Shown here: piece after piece, positions 1-5,477 of the stretch
How the letters are laid out: every line of letters begins with the position of its first letter
How positions within the stretch are numbered: the first letter of the stretch is position 1
From: Syntrophaceae bacterium
GTDB taxonomy: Bacteria > Desulfobacterota > Syntrophorhabdia > Syntrophorhabdales > WCHB1-27
Assembly: GCA_003165115.1 (NCBI GenBank)
Contig: PLSJ01000165.1
Coordinates: forward strand, 1-5,710
Direction of reading: 5' to 3'
DNA length: 5,710 bases
Program-made: the position numbers and the translations under genes
The notes under the pieces: model-generated
Seen by the model: the letters and a program-made list of their open reading frames with translations, nothing else
What the model was told of the DNA's origin: nothing
Database searches by the model: none

Positions 1-16
1 ATTAAAAAGACCACGC

Positions 17-29
17 GAGGTGCTCCCTG
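17..29 (+). promoter_or_regulatory. Possible ribosome binding site and alternative CTG start for metK
   Basis: GAGGTG at 17-22 is the only Shine-Dalgarno-like sequence before the metK-like gene. It lies about 20 nt from the ATG at 42, which is too far, but only 4 nt before an in-frame CTG at 27. Starting at CTG would add five residues (M-K-K-D-Y) before MFTSES, which resembles the short lead before FTSES in ordinary MetK proteins. The frame is open back to a TAA at 3-5. CTG starts are rare, so this is a suggestion only. Confidence 0.35.
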
Positions 30-41
30 AAAAAAGATTAT

Positions 42-1217
42 ATGTTTACCTCCGAATCGGTGGCCGAAGGCCATCCGGACAAACTTTGCGACCAGATCTC
101 CGACGCGATAGTGGATCACATACTACGCCGCGACCCGCAGGCGCGCGTGGTGACGGAGGCCGCGGTGGCTACCTCGATCGTTTTCCTGGCGGCGCGTTTC
201 GACTCGCCTGTCGTGGTCGATTTTCCTTATATCGCCAGGGAAGTAATCACCCAGGTGGGATATACGACCGGCGATTTCAACGGCAAAACGTGCAGCATCG
301 TCACCAGCCTCAAGGAGCTTCCCGAGGAAGAATACAGCCGCTTCGACGAGCGCGTCCTCACCGATGACGAGATGGATGAAGTCACTGTCCGCAACCAGGT
401 CACGGTTTTCGGCTTTGCCTGCCGGCAGACCGCGGCCTTCATGCCCCTTCCCATATGGCTTAGCCACAAGCTTGCCAGAAGATTGACTTCCGTGCGCTTC
501 CAGAAGATCCTTCCTTATCTGACGCCGGACGGCTGGACGCAAGTAGGGGTGGAATACGAGAACCGTGAGCCGCGCCGCATTCACAGCATTACCGTCATCG
601 CGACCCAAACGAGCAGCGAGATGACCCTGGAACGGCTTCGGGACGACATACGCCAGGCGGTCATCGAACCCGCGTTTCACGATGAAGCGCTCAAACCCGA
701 CGGATTAACACGCATATTCATCAATCCGGAGGGGATCTTCCTTACGGGTGGCCCTTCCGTCCATTCCGGTCTCACGGGCAGGAAGAACGCCATCGATACC
801 TATGGGGAATATTCGAGGCACAGCGGTGCGGCCTTGAGCGGAAAAGACCCACTTCGGATAGACAGGAGCGGGGCATATGCCGCCCGCTACGCGGCAAAAA
901 ATGTGGTGGCCTCGGGTCTGGCCGAGGAATGCGAAGTGCTTTTGAGCTATACCATCGGGCTCGCCAGGCCGGTGAGCGTCCAGGTCGAAACGTTCGGGAC
1001 CGGCCAGGTGCCCGATTCGGAAATTACCACCCGCGTCGAGCGCCTTTTCGATTTTCGCCCCGCCGCGATTCTGAAACAGTTCAATCTCCGCCACCTGCCG
1101 GCGACCATAAGGGGGGGATTCTACCGCAAGCTGGCGGCATACGGCCAGGTCGGGAGAATGGATATAGGCCTGCCCTGGGAGATGACGGACAAGGCGGTCC
1201 TGCTCAAGTCGTACTGA
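42..1217 (+). CDS. metK: MetK-family S-adenosylmethionine synthetase, divergent active site
   Basis: MetK makes S-adenosylmethionine from ATP and methionine in the cytoplasm. The 391 residues match the usual family length and cover all three repeats. Visible signatures are FTSESV and GHPDK (residues 2-14), CSIVTSL (84-90), FGFA (123-126), SGLTGRK (242-248), SGKDP (266-270), AYAARYAAKN (278-287) and the AAYG/PWE end. Aligned by eye to remembered E. coli MetK, the residues equivalent to H14, D16, E42, R244, K245, K265 and D271 are kept (H11, D13, E39, R247, K248, K268, D274). The usual GAGDQG loop is replaced by TVRNQV (115-120), and E55, Q98, D118, K165, D238 and K269 become R52, L93, N118, W165, H241 and R272. 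It is therefore a divergent MetK branch or a paralogue; normal activity is likely but not assured. The ATG at 42 has a poor ribosome site, and a CTG at 27 is an alternative start. The DUF445 gene follows after 34 bp. Confidence 0.9.
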   Translation: MFTSESVAEGHPDKLCDQISDAIVDHILRRDPQARVVTEAAVATSIVFLAARFDSPVVVDFPYIAREVITQVGYTTGDFNGKTCSIVTSLKELPEEEYSRFDERVLTDDEMDEVTVRNQVTVFGFACRQTAAFMPLPIWLSHKLARRLTSVRFQKILPYLTPDGWTQVGVEYENREPRRIHSITVIATQTSSEMTLERLRDDIRQAVIEPAFHDEALKPDGLTRIFINPEGIFLTGGPSVHSGLTGRKNAIDTYGEYSRHSGAALSGKDPLRIDRSGAYAARYAAKNVVASGLAEECEVLLSYTIGLARPVSVQVETFGTGQVPDSEITTRVERLFDFRPAAILKQFNLRHLPATIRGGFYRKLAAYGQVGRMDIGLPWEMTDKAVLLKSY

Positions 1218-1235
1218 GCTCGCTGCGGGCGGATT

Positions 1236-1254
1236 AGAGGGGATCGACGCCTTG
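1236..1254 (+). promoter_or_regulatory. Ribosome binding site and TTG start of the DUF445 gene
   Basis: AGAGGGGA at 1236-1243 sits 8 nt before TTG at 1252. This is the best purine-rich site in the 34-bp gap after metK and supports a TTG start. The next in-frame ATG (codon 20) would leave almost nothing before the first membrane segment. Confidence 0.7.
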
Positions 1255-2520
1255 GAGCAACCGAAGTCTTCGCCTTTTACCGCGCAGCAAGCCAGGTCTC
1301 TCACGCGGATGAAGCTGTTTGCGACCGGCCTCCTGGTCTTCATGGCGGTCGTCTACACCATCGGCAGGATTTTTGAGCACAGGTTCCCCTGGCTGGCACT
1401 TGTCGTCGCTTTTAGCGAGGCCGGCATGGTCGGCGCCCTCGCGGACTGGTTCGCCGTCGTGGCCCTCTTCCGCCATCCTTTGAACCTCCCTATCCCAAAG
1501 ACCGCGATTATCCCCCGCAACAAAGAGAGGATCGGAAATGCGCTGGCCCACTTCATGAGGGAGAACTTCCTCGCCAGGGACGTGCTGGAGCGGAAAATAG
1601 GCTCCGTCGATCTCACGGGCTTCGCAAGCGCCTGGATCGCGAAACAGGAAAACGCCATGAGACTGGCTAACGGTATCGGCAGCTACGTCCCCGCGGTGAT
1701 AGAGAAGCTGGAGGAGAGGCACGTGCACACCCTTGTGCGCAACGAGATGATGGGACGGCTGAAAGACCTGAATGTGGCGCCCCTGTTTGCCGCCGCCCTG
1801 AAGCCATTGGCGGAAGGCGGGCTTCACGAGGAGTTGTTTGTCGTCGTGGTGCGGGCAATAGAAGGATTGTTCGAGGAGAACAGGGAGAATATCCGGCAGG
1901 TCACAAAAAGCCAGATGCCCCGCTATGTCCCCGATTTCATCGATGAGCGGGTCGCCGACCTCGTGATCGGCAAGCTGGAAGAGGGATTGGCGAAAATCGA
2001 GGAAGACCCGGGCGACGAGTTAAAAATGAGGCTCGGTGAGGCTTTGAAGCGGTTTGTCCATAACCTGGAACATTCCTCGGACTTCGCCGACCGGGTCGAT
2101 GCGCTGAAATGCGGGTTTCTGAATAATGCGAAAGTCACTCAATATGCGGCCACGGTATGGGGCGATATGCGCCGTAAATTGGTCGAGAGCCTGGGGACGC
2201 CCGATTCCGGGAGCCGGCGTCAGATCGCGGGCGTAATCCAGGAGTTGGGCGCGGCGGTTACCAAAGACGAAGCAGTCAAAGAAAAGATCAATCAATGGCT
2301 GCGCGTCTGGGCCGTCAACGTGCTCGCCGGAAACCGCGACCTGATCGTCTCCTTCATTTCGGATACGGTGCGTAAGTGGGACCCCCGGGAGACGAGCCGG
2401 AGAATTGAGCTCCACGTGGGCGCAGACCTCCAGTGGATCCGCGTAAACGGCACGCTCATCGGGGGCCTTGCCGGCCTCCTCATTTACGCTGTTTCGTGGC
2501 TGCTGAGGCACCTCACCTAG
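1252..2520 (+). CDS. DUF445 family membrane protein (YjiN-like)
   Basis: This is a 422-residue inner-membrane protein of the DUF445 family, whose function is not established. The family hallmarks are clear: a membrane segment at about 21-40, a second hydrophobic stretch at about 46-72 running into ADWFAVVALFRHP (64-76), then IPRNKERIG (87-95). Near the C-terminus is VGADLQWIRVNGTLIGG (389-405) leading into a last membrane segment at about 400-417. Between them is a long helical, charged region (about 95-380), probably soluble. Length is close to that of E. coli YjiN (about 426 residues). It starts 34 bp after the metK-like stop on the same strand, so co-transcription is likely, though no functional link to methionine metabolism is known to me. 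It ends 14 bp before the convergent zinc-ribbon gene, and no terminator hairpin is visible in that gap. Confidence 0.9.
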   Translation: MEQPKSSPFTAQQARSLTRMKLFATGLLVFMAVVYTIGRIFEHRFPWLALVVAFSEAGMVGALADWFAVVALFRHPLNLPIPKTAIIPRNKERIGNALAHFMRENFLARDVLERKIGSVDLTGFASAWIAKQENAMRLANGIGSYVPAVIEKLEERHVHTLVRNEMMGRLKDLNVAPLFAAALKPLAEGGLHEELFVVVVRAIEGLFEENRENIRQVTKSQMPRYVPDFIDERVADLVIGKLEEGLAKIEEDPGDELKMRLGEALKRFVHNLEHSSDFADRVDALKCGFLNNAKVTQYAATVWGDMRRKLVESLGTPDSGSRRQIAGVIQELGAAVTKDEAVKEKINQWLRVWAVNVLAGNRDLIVSFISDTVRKWDPRETSRRIELHVGADLQWIRVNGTLIGGLAGLLIYAVSWLLRHLT

Positions 2521-2534
2521 AAACCCGCCATCCC

Positions 2535-2825
2535 CTAGCCCTCGCCATCCTTCGGCAGTCGCTCATAGCTTCGACAGCCGGGATAGCCGGAGCACCTGAA
2601 AACAGTCCGGTTCTTCTGTTTCTTGTATACGTGCATTGGCTGTCCGCACCGGGGACACGCGGGCCTTATTTTCGGAGAGACCCTTTCGAAGCCGGGGATG
2701 AACTGCCTCTTGCACATCAGACAAACGTATCTCTGCCTGTTGCTGCGACTCCTGCCGTACCTGTAGACCGCATACGACCCACATTCGGGGCAGCGAACTT
2801 TACTTTCTCGATCCGGCTGTTCCAT
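2535..2825 (-). CDS. Small double zinc-ribbon protein, IS1/InsA-like N-terminus
   Basis: This 96-residue protein carries two four-cysteine zinc sites. The first pairs C12/C15 with C35/C38 and contains YRYGRSRSNRQRYVC (21-35), which closely resembles the zinc-binding N-terminus of IS1-type InsA transposase proteins. The second pairs C57/C60 with C78/C84 (CPRCGQPM, then FRCSGYPGCRSY), like the zinc ribbons at the C-terminus of bacterial topoisomerase I. No transposase catalytic domain follows, and no inverted repeats or remaining transposase are seen, so this is probably a stand-alone nucleic-acid-binding protein rather than an active mobile element. The ATG at 2825 is the only conventional start close to the first zinc site; the site before it (AAGAAAG) is weak. 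It converges with the DUF445 gene and diverges from the small membrane protein at 3055. Its target is unknown. Confidence 0.75.
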   Translation of the reverse strand: MEQPDRESKVRCPECGSYAVYRYGRSRSNRQRYVCLMCKRQFIPGFERVSPKIRPACPRCGQPMHVYKKQKNRTVFRCSGYPGCRSYERLPKDGEG

Positions 2826-2864
2826 AGCTTTCTTGTGGTGCTCAACACAGCCTATCCTCTCTTT

Positions 2865-2902
2865 GTTAATATCCCGTGGCGCTTTGGTTAAGTCCTGGTT
2901 AA
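2865..2902 (+). repeat. Three GTTAA repeats in 11-bp register
   Basis: GTTAA occurs at 2865-2869, 2887-2891 and 2898-2902, with starts 22 and 11 bp apart. The last two extend to TGGTTAA (2885-2891 and 2896-2902). One-helical-turn spacing on the same DNA face is typical of operator sites. It lies 40-77 bp upstream of the zinc-ribbon start, a suitable place for control of that gene. Function is inferred only, and such a short motif can recur by chance. Confidence 0.4.
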
Positions 2903-3013
2903 TTACGTGGACGAGGCCGGTATTCTTCCATGAGCGCTAGACCGCAGGCAGTCTCCAGTTACTCTTAACGAATTATTCACGCGACCTTTATTCCTCTTAA
3001 ACCATCTCCCCTG

Positions 3014-3043
3014 TATGCTGTCCCTATGCTTACCTATGGCATA
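3014..3043 (+). repeat. Phased TATG repeats and small inverted repeat before the 48-residue gene
   Basis: TATGCT at 3014-3019 and 3025-3030 and TATGGC at 3035-3040 start 11 and 10 bp apart. TATGC (3025-3029) also pairs with GCATA (3039-3043), giving a 5-bp stem with a 9-nt loop that ends where the ribosome binding site begins. This could be an operator, a promoter -10 cluster or a leader hairpin. Confidence 0.35.
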
Positions 3044-3049
3044 AAGGAG
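3043..3049 (+). promoter_or_regulatory. Strong ribosome binding site for the 48-residue gene
   Basis: AAAGGAG lies 5 nt before the ATG at 3055. It is among the closest matches to a consensus Shine-Dalgarno in the window and is the main argument that the short gene is real. Confidence 0.75.
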
Positions 3050-3054
3050 TGGAT

Positions 3055-3201
3055 ATGCTCTTTGCCTTCTTACTCGTAGCTTTCATGGTGTGTCTCGTAG
3101 GAGTGAACGTCAAAAGGACGAACGAAGCCGGGCCGGTCAAGCGGCGAACACGCGCGGTCGACGTCCCGCGCCGTTTCGGCCAGCAGAAACGGAGAGCTTG
3201 A
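3055..3201 (+). CDS. 48-residue single-pass membrane miniprotein
   Basis: An ATG at 3055 opens a 48-codon frame ending in TGA at 3199-3201. Residues 1-19 form one hydrophobic segment (MLFAFLLVAFMVCLVGVNV). After it comes a strongly basic tail, with K20, R21, K29, R30, R31, R33, R39, R40, K45, R46 and R47 and only two acidic residues. By the positive-inside rule the tail should be cytoplasmic and the N-terminus should face outwards. The segment could also be an uncleaved signal anchor; no signal peptidase or lipobox motif is obvious. I recognise no family. The PhnH-like gene lies downstream on the same strand after 90 bp, so shared transcription is possible. The strong ribosome site and compact membrane-plus-basic-tail design argue for a real gene, but conservation cannot be checked here. 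Confidence 0.6.
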   Translation: MLFAFLLVAFMVCLVGVNVKRTNEAGPVKRRTRAVDVPRRFGQQKRRA

Positions 3202-3282
3202 GCCCTTTTTCGGTCCGGCGCCGATGGTGATGGGGTCGGTTGCTGAGATGGATTACCGGGGTCGATTTTGAATCAAGTCAAC

Positions 3283-3294
3283 GGAGGGAGTATG
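3283..3294 (+). promoter_or_regulatory. Ribosome binding site deciding the PhnH-like start (ATG 3292)
   Basis: GGAGG at 3283-3287 lies 4 nt before ATG 3292. A longer frame begins at TTG 3268, but it has only a weak GGGG upstream and would place this site inside the coding region. ATG 3292 is therefore preferred. Confidence 0.7.
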
Positions 3295-3810
3295 GAAGCA
3301 GCAGAAAAATGTCTCATGACGCAACACGTGTTCAGGGCGCTTCATCAGGCAATGAGCAATCCGGGTACGGTGCACGATGTGCCGCAAGAGCAAGAGCATA
3401 CGGACGGAGGCCATGACATCCTCCTGGCACTTGCCGAAACCATTCTGGATAATGAGGCCTCCTTCTGCCTGGTAGGAAAAGACGGGGAGCAACTCGAGCG
3501 CATCGTACGCGACCTCACGGGCTCGCGCAAAGGCGACGCAGCGCCGGCCTTCGACGCCCCCGGCTCGACCATCATCTATCTGGTGGCGGGATTTAACGGT
3601 GGTCCCGACTCATGCTCCTTTTCACTTAGAGGCTCGGGTATCGGGCCTGTCATGTCGTTCTCCGTCGAAGGAATAGGCAGGGACGAGTTGTGTGGTATTA
3701 AAGACGTGAACAAAGATTTTCCTTTGGGCGTAAACTGCATCTTTGTGGACCTGATGGGGAAAATAGCGTGTATCCCCCGGTCCGCGACGGTAATCGATCT
3801 GCGCCCGTAG
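3292..3810 (+). CDS. phnH: PhnH-like carbon-phosphorus lyase subunit, solitary and shortened
   Basis: PhnH is a subunit of the carbon-phosphorus lyase core complex (PhnG, H, I, J), which breaks down phosphonates in the cytoplasm. Family features are HVFRALHQAMSNPG (12-25), DILLALAETILDNEASF (42-58), GSTIIYLVAG (91-100), RGSGIG (113-118), FPLGVNCIFVD (143-153) and a closing IACIPRSATV (158-167). At 172 residues (180 from the TTG at 3268) it is shorter than E. coli PhnH (194). Against remembered E. coli PhnH, the missing part falls around residues 75-90, where about 20 residues of the core usually lie. No phnG, phnI, phnJ or other phn gene is in the window: the 48-residue gene is upstream and the HD-GYP gene converges from downstream. 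It may serve a complex encoded elsewhere, be a remnant, or be a repurposed homologue. The family call is fairly firm; the function is not. Confidence 0.75.
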   Translation: MEAAEKCLMTQHVFRALHQAMSNPGTVHDVPQEQEHTDGGHDILLALAETILDNEASFCLVGKDGEQLERIVRDLTGSRKGDAAPAFDAPGSTIIYLVAGFNGGPDSCSFSLRGSGIGPVMSFSVEGIGRDELCGIKDVNKDFPLGVNCIFVDLMGKIACIPRSATVIDLRP

Positions 3811-3860
3811 GATAAGGTAAGCAAGGATATAGGGGATGGGTTCTAAAGGGTCAGCTAATC

Positions 3861-5477
3861 TCAGGCCAGGTCTGCTCTTTCGTCCTCGCTGCGCACGAGG
3901 GCCGCAAGACAGGAGGCCGCACACCCGTCGAGGAGGCCCCGGTCGGTCTCTCGCCGGATGGTCGCGAGGGCTTCCTCCTTCGCCATCCCCCGGCGGTAGG
4001 GGCGGTCGGTCACGAGGGCGTCGTAGATGTCGGCGACGGCCATGATCCTGGCCACGGAGGAGATGTCGGCGCCCTTCAGTCCGTCAGGATAGCCTGAGCC
4101 GTCCAATTTTTCGTGGTGGTGGCGGATGACGTCGAGGGCGCCCTTCAGTGTCGGCGCGAGGGGCTCTGCCATTCTGCAGCCGATGATGGGATGGCTCCTG
4201 ATGGCCTCGGCCTCTTCGGGGCTCAGGGAACCGGCCTTGTTGAGCACCGAATCGGGGATGCCTATCTTGCCGATGTCGTGGAGTATCCCGCCGACACGCA
4301 AGGCATCTATGTCCGATGGGGACAGGTCCATAGCCCGGCCCATGTTGACCGCGAGACTCGAAACCCTTCTCACGTGGCCCTCGGTGTAGGCGTCCTTTGC
4401 CTCGACGGCGCTTGCCAGGGAGAAGAGGACGCTCTCGATGCTGACGAGGCTGTCATTCAGTCTCTTGGTGTGGATGAGGGCGCGTACCCTGGCGGAAAGC
4501 TCCACCCTGTCCGGGGGCTTGGTGATAAAGTCGTCGGCGCCCGCCTCGATAGCCCTGACCCTGGAGTCGGTGTCGCCCAGGGCCGTGATCATGATTACGG
4601 GGACTATGCGCGTCGCCGGATTCGACTTCAGCCTGCGGCATGCTTCGAAGCCGTCCATTCGGGGCATCATGGCGTCGAGGAGGACGAGGTCGATGTCGGC
4701 CGAGAGCGCCTGCAGGGCCTCCTCTCCGTTTCCGACGATGACCGAATCGCAGTTGAGCGGCTTAAGCATGGCTTTGAGGATCTGCGCGTTCACCGGTTCG
4801 TCGTCGACGACGAGGACGCGAAAGCGGCCCTCGGGAACGGGCGGCCGGTCGGAACCGGCAAGGCAAACGCTGCCCTTGCCGTTGGCCTTGGCGTGCGTGA
4901 GCGCCCCCCTGGTCCTGCGAACCAGTTCGTCCTTGTCGAGGACCTTTTCAGACGAGGCGCATCCGATGCAGACCGTCACTTCACCTTCAAAGCGGCTCTC
5001 TATAGCGGTCCCGATCCTGCGGACAACCGCCTCCGCATCGCCGATGGACGTACCGAGAAGGAGGACGGCAAACATGTCCCCCAGGTACCTGGCGGCGAGG
5101 TCGGAACCTCGTACGCCGTCCCGGATGATCGCGGCGACCTCCTTGAGCGCCCGGTCACCCTGGATCGAGCCGTGCCTGCGGTTGTACCGTCCGAGCCCGT
5201 CTATATCGAGAAAGGCCAGGGAGAAGGGCACGGCGTATCTGAGGAAGCGCTTAAGCTCCCTTCCGAGCAGCTCGAGGAAGAAGCCGTGGTTGTAAAGACC
5301 GGTGAGGCTGTCGGTGAAAAGCGACTCGGTCTGCTTTTCGTACTCTTCCTCGACTTCCGGTAACAGGGATGCCTTTTCCGTATCGTTCACCTCTTTGTTT
5401 TCGGCAGGAAGGGGGCGCGACTTAAGGGGGAGGGGGTGTGAAAAGGGGGGCCGGATGGTCTGGGCCGCCGGGACCAC
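3861..5477 (-). CDS. Degenerate GGDEF - receiver - HD-GYP c-di-GMP signalling protein
   Basis: This 538-residue cytoplasmic protein has three domains. Residues 1-50 are proline- and charge-rich. A GGDEF domain spans about 51-206: DSLTG (56-60), D91, N99 and D108 are kept, but the signature reads LGDMF (132-136), lacking the first glycine and the invariant glutamate. RGSD (123-126) is an RxxD inhibitory site at the correct five-residue spacing. A receiver domain (about 219-336) has acidic D225/D226, phosphoacceptor D268, T298 and K320. The HD-GYP domain (about 345-530) has H368, HDIGK (400-404), H429, HHE (454-456), DGSGYP (459-464) and D483, so it should hydrolyse c-di-GMP. Cyclase activity is unlikely; the GGDEF part may bind GTP or c-di-GMP and control the phosphodiesterase. 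A sensor kinase partner is expected but not seen. The GTG at 5477 directly follows an in-frame TGA; GTG at 5390 is a second possible start that would remove the proline-rich leader. Confidence 0.9.
   Translation of the reverse strand: MVPAAQTIRPPFSHPLPLKSRPLPAENKEVNDTEKASLLPEVEEEYEKQTESLFTDSLTGLYNHGFFLELLGRELKRFLRYAVPFSLAFLDIDGLGRYNRRHGSIQGDRALKEVAAIIRDGVRGSDLAARYLGDMFAVLLLGTSIGDAEAVVRRIGTAIESRFEGEVTVCIGCASSEKVLDKDELVRRTRGALTHAKANGKGSVCLAGSDRPPVPEGRFRVLVVDDEPVNAQILKAMLKPLNCDSVIVGNGEEALQALSADIDLVLLDAMMPRMDGFEACRRLKSNPATRIVPVIMITALGDTDSRVRAIEAGADDFITKPPDRVELSARVRALIHTKRLNDSLVSIESVLFSLASAVEAKDAYTEGHVRRVSSLAVNMGRAMDLSPSDIDALRVGGILHDIGKIGIPDSVLNKAGSLSPEEAEAIRSHPIIGCRMAEPLAPTLKGALDVIRHHHEKLDGSGYPDGLKGADISSVARIMAVADIYDALVTDRPYRRGMAKEEALATIRRETDRGLLDGCAASCLAALVRSEDERADLA
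5411..5450 (+). other. G-rich tract with four runs of five or six G (possible G-quadruplex)
   Basis: Plus-strand G-runs lie at 5411-5415, 5426-5430, 5432-5436 and 5445-5450, separated by 10, 1 and 8 nt. This is a relaxed four-tract quadruplex pattern. It overlaps the 5' end of the HD-GYP gene (as its template strand) and the last codons of the partial upstream gene, where it accounts for the proline-rich residues of both proteins. Confidence 0.5.

Larger units (their letters stand above)
2826..3054. other. 229-bp divergent intergenic region
   Basis: No credible gene lies here. It separates the leftward zinc-ribbon gene from the rightward 48-residue gene, so it should hold promoters for both. 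It is richer in A and T than the neighbouring genes. I see no convincing -35/-10 pair on either strand; TATGCT at 3014-3019 or 3025-3030 could act as a weak -10. Two sets of short repeats with about 11-bp spacing are listed separately. Confidence 0.6.

Noticed and set aside
1..41. 3' end of a SAM-I (S-box) riboswitch before metK, suggested by AGGTGCT at 18-24
   Set aside because: The piece lacks the AA-rich segment that follows in the S-box consensus and only 41 nt are visible; the aptamer core would lie outside the window. More sequence to the left would settle it.
123..680. Minus-strand open frame of 185 codons within metK
   Set aside because: Antisense to conserved MetK motifs with no recognisable domain; a shadow of GC-rich coding.
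2535..2825. Active IS1-family insertion sequence
   Set aside because: Only the zinc-binding part resembles InsA. No DDE transposase, terminal inverted repeats or target-site duplication could be found around it.
2433..2891. Plus-strand open frame of 152 codons after DUF445
   Set aside because: It begins inside DUF445 and runs antisense to the zinc-ribbon gene, whose eight cysteines in regular spacing mark the true coding strand.
3202..3240. Rho-independent terminator after the 48-residue gene (CCCTTTTT followed by the CGGCGCCG palindrome)
   Set aside because: The T-run comes before the palindrome, not after it, and no stem directly precedes the T-run.
3811..3860. Bidirectional terminator between the convergent PhnH-like and HD-GYP genes
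   Set aside because: No inverted repeat of useful length and no T-run on either strand in this 50-bp gap.
4113..5363. Long plus-strand open frame of 416 codons opposite the HD-GYP gene
   Set aside because: It is fully antisense to three clear conserved domains, shows no domain of its own, and is expected from the third-position GC bias of the real gene.
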